From assembly GCA_963930775.1 (NCBI GenBank), contig OZ005696.1, positions 9,416,980 through 9,480,979 on the forward strand: a stretch of 64,000 nt of DNA, given 5' to 3'. The position numbers and the translations under genes are program-made. Under the pieces are notes generated by a model. It ran no database searches, was not told the DNA's origin, and saw nothing but the letters and a program-made list of their open reading frames with translations. Below are positions 43,404-54,300 of the stretch, one piece after another (the first letter of the stretch is position 1; each line of letters begins with the position of its first letter). Source of the stretch: Cliona cf. orientalis. Taxonomy: Eukaryota > Porifera > Demospongiae > Clionaida > Clionaidae.

Positions 43404-46400
43404 ACACAGAACATGTCAACTCTCAAGGCAGAGTGATGAGTGATCGAAGTGTCCAGTACAAGTACCTCAACCCCAATCTCGTTGCCGTGGTTACTGAGTC
43501 AACGGACAGCTCTAAACGTAAGCACATGCACACGCACATAGCTCTCTATGGCATTAAAGTTTGTGTAGATAGAAATGTGTTCTAAAGGGTCTAATATGTG
43601 AATATAAATTCAATATTTCCATCCCATATACATGTATATAGCTTTCGTGAACATCTACCTCATTGACAGCGTGACTGGAGGCATTGTCTACCACACCACT
43701 CACAAGCAGGCCTCTGCTCCAGTCCACCTGGTCCACTCAGAAAACTGGATTGTTGTAAGCAGATAATCAGTCCATGTAATTTTGACTCAGTGACGAAAAA
43801 AATAGGCTCAGTGTGTGAAAGTGTATGAAAAACGTTCTTTTATTTTTTCTTCTTTTGGTTGTTTCAGTATCAGTACCAGAACACGAAGCAGCGGAGGCAT
43901 GAGATGGGCGTGGCAGAACTCTACGAGACTCACACAAACCAATCACAGTAAGTTGGAACGAGGAAATGGCGCTAGTTGGATCTGAGAGTAAATATACCAT
44001 CATCCATTAATTTTGGTGTACTTATATAGCTATGCATTGGCTTATGCTACTGAGGCAGCATAATACACAATGATTATACTATATACAACGAAAAATATTT
44101 TTCAGACGGTCATTTTTCTTATATAGTCCGTGTCATTACATGAGGGCATGGATACGCGTCTTGGATGCGCCCGGTTGCTATGAACGAGCCGCACTACAAG
44201 GCTCAGGATTGGTCAGAACTGTAGGGCCGTGTGCACAAAGAAGAGTGGCCTATTATGCCTCGGGCCATAGCTACAGCTAGAGATGCATTGTCGAATGATC
44301 GGCGCGAAAGCGCCGCGCGCTGGCGCTAGCCACCGAGCCTCGAGCGAAGCGAGAGGCGAGGTCTGTTCATACCTGTCAGTAGTCCGGTAGCAACGTTCGA
44401 GCAGAGCGAGAACGTTGCCATTGGACACTTACTTGGAGCTGCTTGCTTTGCCAAGGGGTGTGGCCTCTGCAACCGCTTCCATCTGCGCATGCGCACGGTA
44501 CTAATGGGCAATCTTTCCCAGGCAGGATACTTTGTGCATGAACTATGTCTCTATGTTTTGTGAGCATGTACTGTTAATAGATGATCATGCATGCTAACCA
44601 CATTATCCCATGATTGTGACATTAAACATACTTGTGTGAAGTGGTAAATAATTACCATTCTTATAGTGTCCTCCCCCCCCCCCCCCCCCATCTATGAGTG
44701 AAGCAGTGGCAATTACATTTGTGCTTTCAACAATTTCCACTCTGATTGTTGGTGTGATCAGTAGTTTCCTTGTTTACAACGAAAAATATTTTTCAGACAA
44801 TCAATTTCCTATATAGAACCTGGAGGGCACAAAAGGTGCATTACAACCATGTATCTCTATCTTGTGCAAAAAGAATAATAATTATTGTTAAAAATAGTCC
44901 CAATCATCCCTCCCCCTCGGGCCGAGGTGCCGCAGCTTCGGTGATCCGTTTGGGAGTGACACTGCGGACATTACCGCAGCTGGCATGCTTCCAGGGATGG
45001 GGGGTATTCAAGGGAGGAACCTGGGCGACCCCTAAGCCATATATGCCCAGGACCATGTGCAGTTTTCAGCTGCAGGTGCCAGAGGGGATACCCCTGACAC
45101 CGTCTAGCCCCGATAGATAAAATTGGTAAAATTAGTAATTATGGCGCTTTAGGTGACGGCAGCGAAAAGGGTAATGTTGGTAAAATTGGTAAATTAGCAA
45201 ATTTGGTGAACTGTAGGCGACGGCAGTGACAAGGTAAAATCGCTAAAGTTGGTAAAATTAGTAATTTTGGTGAACTGTAGGCGACGGCAGTGACAAGGTA
45301 AAATCGGTAAAGTTGGTAAAATTGGTAAAATTAGTAATTTTGGTGAACTGCAGGTGACGGCAGCGACAAGGTAAAATCGGTAAAGTTGGTAAAATTAGTA
45401 ATTTTGGTGAACTGTAGGCGACGGCAGTGACAAGGTAAAATCGGTAAAGTTGGTAAAATTGGTAAAATTAGTAATTTTGGTGAACTGCAGGCGACGGCAG
45501 CGACAAGGTAAAATTGGTAAAATTAGTAATTATGGTGCTTTAGGTGACGGCAGCGAAAAGGGTAATGTTGGTAAAATTGGTAAATAAGCAATTTTGGTGA
45601 ACTGTAGGCGACGGCAGTGACAAGGTAAAATCGGTAAAGTTGGTAAAATTGGTAAAATTAGTAATTTTGGTGAGCTGTAGGTGGCGGCAGTGACAAGATA
45701 AAATTAGTAACTAGAGCTCTCTAGAGCACAAAACCCTCGGCGCGTTGCATGGCATTAGCTGCATAAACAGGCGATGATAATAAAATGTTATTAGTAGCTT
45801 CCCTTTGCCCAGTTTCAATGTTGCACATAGAAAAGGGTAGCTAAAGGACCAACTGCATGAGGGCTGGGGGTAATGTGTTGTTCAAGGTTTAATGGCTCAC
45901 AGCAGCAACAACTTTGATGTGTTGTATCGAATTCCACACTCATGGCAGTGCCTACATGCATCAAATCAGCTTCCTTGATGACAATGACCATAATATGCAA
46001 GCAAATGACTGTCATGCCCACTGAGCTGCTGCCACGGTGCTCCAATCAGTGATGAGCTAGTCATCTTGTTGGATCTATAAGTATAGCTAACCGTACATAC
46101 CCTTTGAGTTGAAAGGAAGCCACTGTCGTCGGCTTCATCCGTCGAAGTTCGCCAACGAGCGGAAGAAGGCGGCGGTGACCAGCATCAACGTACTGCGCAT
46201 GCACTGAGGATTAGCACAGTAATAATTATAAACTTACCGTATATAGCGCATGACACACATTGTTCTATTTATACGTAGAGGCATACCAGTGGAAAAGCCA
46301 AGAAGCTTGGAATCAGCAAATGACGCCAAAACTGGCGAACGAAGCGTTTTCGGCGAAATCCACACAAATCATACGTTTGGAACGTCATAAGGAACCTTGC

Positions 46401-49354
46401 AACACCGAAAAATGGACTCGCAAACGAGGTATGTAGCAGCTAGCGTGGTAACAGACAGACAGACACACAGAACAACTACTGTAACCCTACGGCGCATGCG
46501 CCGAGGGTTAATTACGGTGCTTTAGGTGACGGCAGCGAAAAGGGTAATGTTGGTAAAGTTGGTAAAATTAGTAATTTTGGTGAACTGTAGGCGACGGCAG
46601 CGACAGGTAAAATCGGTAAAGTTGGTAAAATTGGTAAATTAGTAATTTTGGTGAGCTGTAGGTGGCGGCAGCAACAAGGTAAAATTGATAAAGTTAGTAA
46701 TTATGGTGCTTTAGGTGACGGCAGCGAAAAGGGTGATGTTGGTAAAATTGGTAAATTAGCAATTTTGGTGAAATATAGGCGACAGCAGTGACAAGGTAAA
46801 AATTGGTAAAGTTGGTAAAATTAGTAATTTTGGTGCTGTAGGCGACAGCAGCGACAAGGTAAAATTGGTAAAATTGGTAAAAATTAGTAATATTGGTGAA
46901 CTGTAGGCGACGGCAGTGACAAGGTAAAATTGGTAAAATTAGAAATTTTGGTGAGCTGTAGGTGACGGCAGCGACAAAGTAAAATTGGTAAAGTTGGTAA
47001 AATTAGTAATTTTGGTGCTGTAGGCGACGGCAGCGATAAGGTAAAATCGGTAAAGTTGGTAAAATTGGTAAAATTAGTAATTTTGGTGAACTGTAGGTGA
47101 CGGCAGTGACAAGGTAAAATTGGTAAAATTGGTAAAATTAGCAATTTTGGTGCTGTAGGCGACGGCAGTGACAAGGGTAAACTCGGTAAAATTGGCAGCA
47201 ATAAGGTAAAATTAGTAATTTTGGTGAACTGTAGGTGACGGCAGCGACAAGGGTAATGTTGGTAAAATTGGTAAATGTGAACTGTAGGTGACGGCAGCGG
47301 ACATGGAAGGGAAAAAAAATCCACCACACTCAAGTCAAAATTATAATATTATTATGCAAAAAAGAACAAAAATAGTCCCAATCATCCCTCCCCCCGGGCC
47401 GAGGTGCCGCAGCTTCGGTGATCCGTTTGGGAGTGACCCTGCGGACATTACCGCAGCTGGCATACTTCCAGGGATGGGGGGTATTCAAGGGAGGAACCTG
47501 GGCGACCCCTAAGCCATATATGCCCAGGACCATGTGCAGTTTTCAGCTGCAGGTGCCAGAGGGGATACCCCTGACACCGTCTAGCCCCGTTATCGATAGT
47601 ACCTCCCAGAAAATGCTATTTATTGAGCTGGGACAGGGGGTAGCAAAACGCGTATGGTTTTCACGTTGGAATGTACAGACCGTGACGTAATTAAGTAAAA
47701 GCTATGAATATCATTAACTCTACACCGCGGCGCGCGCCAAAGTGTATCTCAGCAACGGAAAGAGCTATGGAGCTGGAACAAAAACCAAAATGTAGCTCTT
47801 GAGCAGATGAAAGCAGCTACCATGGTCCTAAACATGTTAGAGTATGCCATAGTATACATACCAAGCTTCTTCAAAGACAACCTTACATGTATGATTGTCA
47901 CATTTATATTCGGACTAAAAAACATATTTTGATAACGGTAACAAGTTATGGAGCTGGAACAAAGAGCAAAATGTAGCTCATAATCTAACGAAAAATATTT
48001 TTCAGACAATCAGTGCCCTTAATACCTGGAGGGCATTACTGTGAATAACTCATGCACATTATCCCATCATTGTTACATCAAACATACTTGTTTATCTAAA
48101 AATTAAATTTTTATATTAATTTTTGTACTTGTCATCGAAGTATCCAGTTCACTGCTTCTGTGTGTGTGTGTGTCTCTGTCTCTCCCTGTAGCTCAGTGTG
48201 GTCATCTCTCTACCCTCCCATCATCCCAGACGTGACGTCGCAGGCGTACGCCTTCCCCTCCACCCTCCACACCATCACTACAACCCAGACTCTCAAGGGA
48301 ATCACTCACAAAACCATACTCTGTACGTATCTACCGTATACTTCTAAATAGCCGACACAAAAAAAATTATACTCCAATCTTTAGAGGCACATAGTTTTGT
48401 AACATATATATGTGACGACCTTTTCCGAATATTTGATTTGCGTCACTGTTGACGACATCTCACTTACCTTACGATGATATACCTTATCACCCCAAATTAT
48501 GGTGGTGTTTTCTATTCCACATTCCACATTCTTGATTCCAGTGGGTGAACACACTGGTCACATTGCCACCGTTCCTAAGAGATTTCTGGATCCAAGACGA
48601 AGTGTGGAGGTAACAGACGTCATGAAGTAAGTCCGTGAAATCTTTTGTTAGATGATCATCAATTTTCAATTTTGTCTTACAGAGAGGAGGGAATTCCCCC
48701 TTACCTCCCGGCAATTGACCTAAAGCCGGTCACGTTCATCAACTACAACCAGACCGTGTCGAGGCTGAGGGATATCTACACGTTCCCCAGTGGACTGGAG
48801 TCGACGTGCCTCGTGTTTGCAACTGGACTAGGTAGAGCTATCACTAACTATTAATCACTATGTCGGTTTTATGTCTAACCTGTTGATGTAGCATACCTTA
48901 AGGACAATTTTGTTTGTGGGTACTAAATTGAGCGAAATTAGTGATTTGCCCAATTTTCGCTAAAAATTGTATCCGCGAATATTAAAATTTAACATTTTCG
49001 AATGTTAATTAGAGAAAATCACTAAAATGAGTACCCGCTAAATGCACTATTTCCGAAATCCGCTAAAATTTGTACCCGCAAATAATCGTAGCCCTAAGGT
49101 ACCTAATTGCTCTTAAGATTCGCTAGAATGGTTTCACTGTGTCTGTCATTATAATATATTATTATGGTTTATTCTCTTTTGATACATCCACAGACCTTTA
49201 CTTCACTCGAGTGATGCCTTCAAAGCAGTTTGATCTGCTGGCCGTTGACTTTGACTACACGTTCATCTCTGCTGTCGTCCTAGGAATGGCGGTCGTGACC
49301 TATATACTCTCCAGAGTGGCCGTCAGGAAGATGCTAAAGTCACAGTGGAAATGA
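38423..49354 (+). CDS. EMC1: ER membrane protein complex subunit 1
   Basis: Eighteen exons: 38423-38514, 38603-38730, 39032-39100, 39195-39303, 39358-39425, 40426-40672, 40999-41567, 41629-41930, 42178-42336, 42456-42623, 42763-42982, 43410-43517, 43642-43754, 43868-43947, 48192-48322, 48542-48626, 48683-48831 and 49194-49354. Phases fit, giving 985 residues (human EMC1 is close to this length). A signal peptide ([17 protein letters not shown]) precedes [20 protein letters not shown]-like beta-propeller repeats follow, then conserved [43 protein letters not shown] and [20 protein letters not shown]. It ends with one membrane span and a short basic tail ([15 protein letters not shown]). EMC1 is the large lumenal scaffold of the complex that inserts and folds multi-pass membrane proteins in the ER. 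Introns 5 and 14 are swollen by tandem repeats. Confidence 0.96.
39451..40383 (+). repeat. ~170-bp tandem repeat, about 5.5 copies, in EMC1 intron 5
   Basis: Copies begin with 'atggtaatataggtattg' at about 39451, 39615, 39788, 39963, 40118 and 40291, so the period is about 155-175. Each unit has a run of 'aggtattgta' micro-repeats followed by a unique part. That part contains 'gattggtca' and the inverted 'tgaccaatc', which can form a stem around 'cacagtctcgggcctctg'. The last copy is truncated just before the exon 6 acceptor. Units differ by small deletions (for example 'gctagcgtgc' missing in some). Confidence 0.9.
40699..40925. mobile_element. MITE, CCGTATAGCCGGAAAT / TTTGGCGG family (copy d)
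   Basis: EMC1 intron 6. The left end 'tatcgtatagctggaacat' and the right end 'aatatttctggctatacggta' are inverted, and 'ttaaatttggcggtttggcggt' is mirrored at the right. It is about 227 bp, the longest copy here, and lies directly upstream of the pyrimidine tract of exon 7. Confidence 0.8.
42006..42176 (+). repeat. CT microsatellite ending at an EMC1 3' splice site
   Basis: About 170 bp of CT-rich repeat ending directly at the acceptor AG of the EMC1 exon starting at 42178. It takes the place of the polypyrimidine tract. Confidence 0.9.
43311..43402 (+). repeat. CT microsatellite ending at an EMC1 3' splice site
   Basis: About 90 bp of nearly uninterrupted CT repeat ending within 8 bp of the acceptor of the EMC1 exon starting at 43410. 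Confidence 0.9.
44672..44689. repeat. Poly(C) run
   Basis: A homopolymer of about 17 C in the large EMC1 intron. The length may be unreliable in assembly. Confidence 0.7.
44891..45112 (+). repeat. ~220-bp direct repeat, left copy
   Basis: It starts 'aaaatagtcccaatcatccc' and ends 'gacaccgtctagccccg'. It is nearly identical to 47369-47589 (a few substitutions such as gacactgcgg/gaccctgcgg and catgctt/catactt). It is GC-rich compared with surroundings and sits directly left of the minisatellite. Confidence 0.9.
45120..45705 (+). repeat. Minisatellite, left block (~65-90 bp units)
   Basis: Units carry 'gtgaactgtaggcgacggca', then 'gtgacaaggtaaaatcggt', then variable numbers of 'aaagttggt' and 'aaaattggt' 9-bp micro-repeats, then 'aaaattagtaattttg'. 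The number of 9-mers varies between units, so the repeat is hierarchical. Confidence 0.9.
45706..46504. other. Unique centre between the two minisatellite blocks
   Basis: About 800 bp with no minisatellite units. It includes a CpG-containing stretch at 46120-46210 and two GCGCATGC-type palindromes (about 46194-46204 and 46491-46502). It could be a promoter-like or formerly genic insertion. I recognise no coding exon in it. Confidence 0.45.
46505..47300 (+). repeat. Minisatellite, right block
   Basis: Same unit types as the left block, with more divergent copies (for example 'gcgacagcagcgacaaggta'). It ends just before the right ~220-bp direct repeat. A 149-codon minus-strand open frame through it (repeating LPSPT/LPILP) is a by-product of the repeat. 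Confidence 0.9.
47369..47589 (+). repeat. ~220-bp direct repeat, right copy
   Basis: Near-identical direct copy of 44891-45112 in the same orientation, closing the minisatellite-bearing segment. After 'tctagccccg' the two copies diverge. Confidence 0.9.
48893..49105. mobile_element. Second MITE family, TACCTTA(A/G)GG termini
   Basis: EMC1 last intron. 'ataccttaaggacaattttg' followed by 'tttgtgggtac' at the left is inverted at the right as 'gtaccttagggctacgatta' followed by 'tttgcgggtac'. The core has mirrored 'gcgaaatt' and 'ccgctaaaatt'-type blocks. It is about 213 bp, with no open frame, and is unrelated to the CCGTATAGC family. Confidence 0.7.
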
Positions 49355-51333
49355 ACTGTCTAGCAATTAGTTATTAATTATTATTATTATTATTATTATT
49401 GGTGGTGGTGTATCATTATTCAGAGTGCCGGGCATGTATCATTAATTTTGGAATACTGTGTTGAAGCAACTCACGAGGTGGGAATGAAATGGTGTATGTT
49501 ATGGATCATCACCTGTATGCGATCGATTCGGTACAGGGTCGTCACACGGGCATGCAGCCTCGACGACCATTTACCCATCTTGAATACTGGCAGCCAACGG
49601 TATAAAAAAACTCTTTTTCTGGTTTGGTCAGACTCAATACTTGCAATCTCAACGACCATTAAAACCTGCAGTAATGACACCACCCAGTAAAAATAATCTT
49701 CATTGACAGCCCTAGATCGTGCTCAGGGTGGGGTGTGGGGATGAGATCAGTGGAGACAAGATGCCCTATAGCAGCTATTACTATAATATTATTATACCCA
49801 AAATGGGAATTTTTTTTAAAAACATTGGCTCAGGGCCATGCAGGTGTAGCTATCCCCCTCTACTCTGGAGGTGATAGTGGCCACCTGTCACTGAATGCCA
49901 CCGGATCATGCACCAGCCCTGAGTGAAAGTTCTGCGGCGGCATCTGCATCCTCATGGTATGAGGCAAAAATGTGACTAGCTTGCAGAAAACCTCAGCATT
50001 ATCAATTTAAGACATTTTGAGGTCTGACCGTCCCGTGTGGTTGTAGTTGCCATGGTGACAGATCCTCGGTTGTCCAATCAGATCAGTGTCGGCGGATCTG
50101 TGTGGTCACCAACAATAGCCCAAGGGTTCAGTCCCCTCAGCCGTTCAGTGGAGAGACCGACTCAACGTGCACGGTAAACTCCCCACACTTTCAACTCCCT
50201 TTAGCCGCACTGAATTGAATTGCAGCGACAGATGGTATAATCAGCAAGGGAGCAGTGAAATGGCTTCACTGATCCCACGCGTGTCCTCAAGAGGAGTAGT
50301 AGTCTGACATGACACTGCAGTTAAATCATCGCCCACAGTGAATGAGGAGGTGGAAGTCTATAGATAAGGCATGATAATATTATTGTTAATCTTTGTTCAA
50401 TTTTTATTCAACACCCACAAGTGATGATCTTCAATGCAATGTCGGATACTGAGTCATGTCCAGTGCAGTCCATCTGTCTGGCATTCTATTTGTGCTAAGT
50501 TGGCAAATTCTTCGGTTTGATGCACCTCCAAGCATTGTAGGCTTCAAAATAATCCCCCCAAAATCTGCTGACGATTTTTAAGTAGACACCCTTTTGGGAG
50601 TTCTGATACATATATGTACATGCGTGCATGCATGCCCTTAGATCCTTTGAAAATGTGACATTAGGAGGCTAATTTTATCAACTGTGGTCAATGGTTATAC
50701 CCAATGTCAACAGCTATTTCTCTTGCATTATCATGGTTTGGCAGCATCCAGAGTTGGGAATTTCCACTCTGGTGCCCAATTCTCATGAGCTAGCAATTAA
50801 TCATTGTTCGATCTTTAACAGCACAAGCTTGCAAACACCTGGTCGTTTGCACACAGTCAACTCACAAAAATTGATTAATGCGGTAGTAATTATTGCACTT
50901 TTCTGCAAGTAGGCTTCAACATGCTCTTTGATGTAGATAGCTGCAACTGTTGCTATAGTTATACATTGATAATGTGCTGATTGGACGAAGTCTGGGTGGA
51001 TATGTCATATATACCAGATCCTTATTCTGCATAGTATGAGTGACAGCTGCAGCAAATTAAGCAGCATGCATTGCATTGTACTTTCAAAGTATTAGTACTC
51101 TTTTCCTTGTACTGCTGTGAATGCAGATTTTCACTGATGTGATATTTTATACTTACATGCATGAAGCTAAAATTCTATTTGCATATGCACGTAACAGTGA
51201 ATAATAAGTTTTTTTTTGTCATAAAGCAGCATAAGGGTACAAGTATATATAAGTAAGTACAACAATAATCTTTAAAAAAAAACTACATATTGAAAGTCAG
51301 TCTTTAAAATAAGTTTTCACTAGACTCTGCAGT
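49355..51333. other. Long convergent intergenic region
   Basis: About 2 kb between the EMC1 stop and the receptor A stop. It contains an ATT microsatellite (about 49376-49402) and otherwise no repeat, RNA gene or coding exon I can support. Short open frames (for example 49448-49690, 50691-50912) lack domains and splice-consistent neighbours. Confidence 0.55.
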
Positions 51334-54300
51334 TTATTTCTCTGCATCTTCCTTGGTGTCATGGTCAATGTCAAACTGGATATTTTCTTTGTCACTAAAA
51401 ACAGAACAACTGCATATTAATCTCCATGTCATGGAATATATTAAATAATAGCTTGTGTTAGCTCACCTTCCAATATCCCGAAATGAAGCATCGAACATTC
51501 TGTCGTGGGGCACGCTAGAAGTAAAGAAAATGTAACTCCATAATACTAATTATTATCCACGCCCAATCACTGGCCCTCTCTCTCCTCTATTTCAGTATTG
51601 CATGCAGAAAAGCAAACTGATGTAACAGTGTATTGAAAAGCTGGGAATGGGACTGTGGACGAGACTAGTATGAAAATAATTGACTCACTATTTGCTGGAT
51701 TTGGATTTTTTTATTGCAACAATCACAATCACCAGAATGAGCACCACTAGCAGAACCACAATGATAGCTCCGATTAGAAATCCACCGAGCTCTCCAGCAC
51801 TGACAGATCCTCCTACAACAGGCTGAACACTCGGCCCCTGCTTGTCAGTTACATCCTCTGGTTTGGTGGTAGCCTCTTTGACCACTTTTGGGGTGGTTGT
51901 CATGGGAACGGTAGTGGCGGCCATCGTGGTGGCCATAGTGGTCGTAACATCTTCCTCTAGAGGGCAGTCTGGTTCGTTAAGAGTGTCGAGTTGAGTGCTG
52001 CAGTCTTCGTCGAGGTGCAGGCGTGAAGAGAGGATGGTGATGGAAGCTGTTCCACTGGACACCCAGGACTCCATGAGGGAAACGAGACCAGGAGCACTGT
52101 ACATGCTGGTACCAATGATCATGGCTCTGTAGACAATCTGATTGGTTAGTCCACCACGGCAGCTGAATTCATCGTCACGTATGTTGGCCGTGGTGAGACC
52201 ACAGGTGGAGCACACTTGATCGTTGAATTCTTCTACTATTGCGCTACGAAACTTCAGCAATTTGTCAGTCACATTGTTGTTGGGGTTCTGAATTGGAATA
52301 GTAACTATTATTAAGCACTGACAGGTCAGATTAACAATCATTGACCTACCATGAACTCAAGACAATTGAAGACTGGTTTTATCCGAAGCTGAAAGAATGC
52401 CAATCTCTCTGTCAAGCAAAGAAAAGTGTATAGCAATTTTACCAATTTAAATTAATAATTATAATGATAATATATATACCTCCTTGGCTTGCCCGAGTCA
52501 GAGCAAAGCTGGACATTTCCCCTCCCCTCCCATTTGCTGTGATGGCAGAGACCTTGAACTGGTAGTTGGTGCTGGAAATGAGATTAGAGACCGTGGCAGT
52601 AGTACCGGTCACTGAGACATCTCCAGAATCCTCAAACTGAAGCAGATAGCCACCTGGACTTCTCCACTCAACATCACCCGAGTAAGTCACCTTCATGGTT
52701 GAAAATAATAATGTCAATCATACCAGTATTTCACTTGAAAAAATGAAGTTTTTTATTGCATACTTACAAAAAAGCTTTGAATTGGTTGGAATGGAGGTGG
52801 AGGGTATTCCCATGTAATAATGGCTGTGGTGTTGGACACTCTGCTCGTACTTACGCTCACAGGTGTAGGGAGTCCTAAATAGTGACAATTAATTTTATGC
52901 ACATTATGCAAAATTGAACGTAGCTTCATGCATGCAGTACCTGGCATTGGTATGAAAACGGTTGTGTTAGCTGAGATAGTGGAGAGCTCTCCTTCATTGG
53001 GAGTTCCACCGGAGTTTATGGAAGCACTGACTTGGAATTGGTAGGTAATGGAGTGTTCAAGTAGAGAGATATTACCCCTAGTGATAGTACTGGGGAAAAC
53101 CTTTAGATAAAAGATCAGAAATAATTATTAATTTTCATCATAAACATTTCAGGTAAGTTGCTGGTGTTAGTATATTTTCAGATTGGGACGATTGGGGGAT
53201 GTTTGTGCTGAAGTGATCGATAGCCGCTTCGTGTTCTTATAAAGGAAAGTTTATCGAGGGAGATTGGATGATGTACATCTCACGTATAATACACACATAT
53301 ACTTACTCGCTCGTTTGGTGTGTATACCGTACGCGTAGGTCTTCCCCATTGTGTACGAAGCTCGATCCTTTATCGTGGAACGAACACGTTCTGTTACTAA
53401 ACAGCTGCAGTTTCATTATGATTGAAGTGCACCACTATTTTCAATCTGTTTCCATCTTGGCGTATCGGTCGATAGTTTAGCTAGCGACTGTTTTTTTTTA
53501 CTAATAACTTGTTTACCTATTTGAATTCGTGAAAGGAAGGTGAACCCTGTGTGGCCTAAGTTGGATAATATCTACCTCAATGCCTTAAGCACCATGGAGA
53601 TGTTATATAGTGCACCTCTTTACAGTTGTCAATTGGAATGCTAATTTGGTTAATCTCTCCATAACATGATATCACTTTGCTGATGTACCTTCTTAATAGT
53701 TTGTGGTGGGGAGGTTGCCTGTCGTTTCCCCCTCGATGCTTCGTAGGAGAGCTGAGGTATGGCGTAGACCGTGTAGTGGGTGATCACTCCATAGGATGTT
53801 GCGGGAGCACGCCAGCTAACTTCCACCAAGAGTGGTCGGATCTGTCGCACTCTGACATCACGTGGTGAAGTAGGAGCTGCACACAGCGGAGACAAAAATA
53901 ACAATTATTTTAATGGCCATCGACCAATAATTATTATTATAGTTAGTTATTAATACCTCGAGGCAGTGTACTTATGGTAACTGCTGAAGAGTACGAACTA
54001 GATCTGGAGTCGACAGTCAGTGTTGAAACTGAAAACTGATAAGAGGTCGAGTAGCTCAGTCCGGTGATTTTTAGCCTCTTTTCAGTGATTTGCCTTCGGT
54101 AAGAGTAGCTACTGAAGGAACTTGAGCGTTTGTAGCGGAGGGTGTAGCTCTGCGGTGTGTGTCCACCATCGCAGACTGACTGGGACCACTCGACTGTCAC
54201 AGTGTTGCCCTTCACTGCAACAACGGTGGGTCGACTTGGTGTGGGTGCTGAGCCTGCAGCAATAGTGATAGTATGTAAAGAACCTTCATAATTATATTTT

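Larger units (their letters stand above)
43948..48191 (+). other. EMC1 intron 14, 4.2 kb, built from nested repeats
   Basis: By far the largest intron of the gene. It contains two ~220-bp direct repeats (44891-45112 and 47369-47589) that bracket a minisatellite (45120-45705 and 46505-47300) and a unique 0.8-kb centre. Outside these, 'gaaaaatatttttcagac' occurs at about 44091, 44780 and 47989, with similar following sequence ending 'cctggagggca' at the last two. A GC-richer block at 44140-44500 contains an NRF-1-like palindrome (44484-44495). No transposase or reverse transcriptase frame is seen. Confidence 0.75.

Noticed and set aside
44140..44500. Separate gene in the GC-richer block of the EMC1 intron
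   Set aside because: Overlapping frames in all directions without a recognisable domain or splice pattern.
46884..47333. 149-codon LPSPT/LPILP repeat protein
   Set aside because: Direct read-through of the minisatellite. The frame exists only because the units are near multiples of three.
50040..50160. tRNA-like 'gggttcagtcccc' loop
   Set aside because: No matching acceptor stem, D-arm or anticodon arm could be placed around it.
51689..51697. TAG stop as the true end of receptor A
   Set aside because: The TAG overlaps a strong donor (AAATA|gtgagt). Two downstream tail exons in phase extend the protein, mirrored by the same layout in receptor B.
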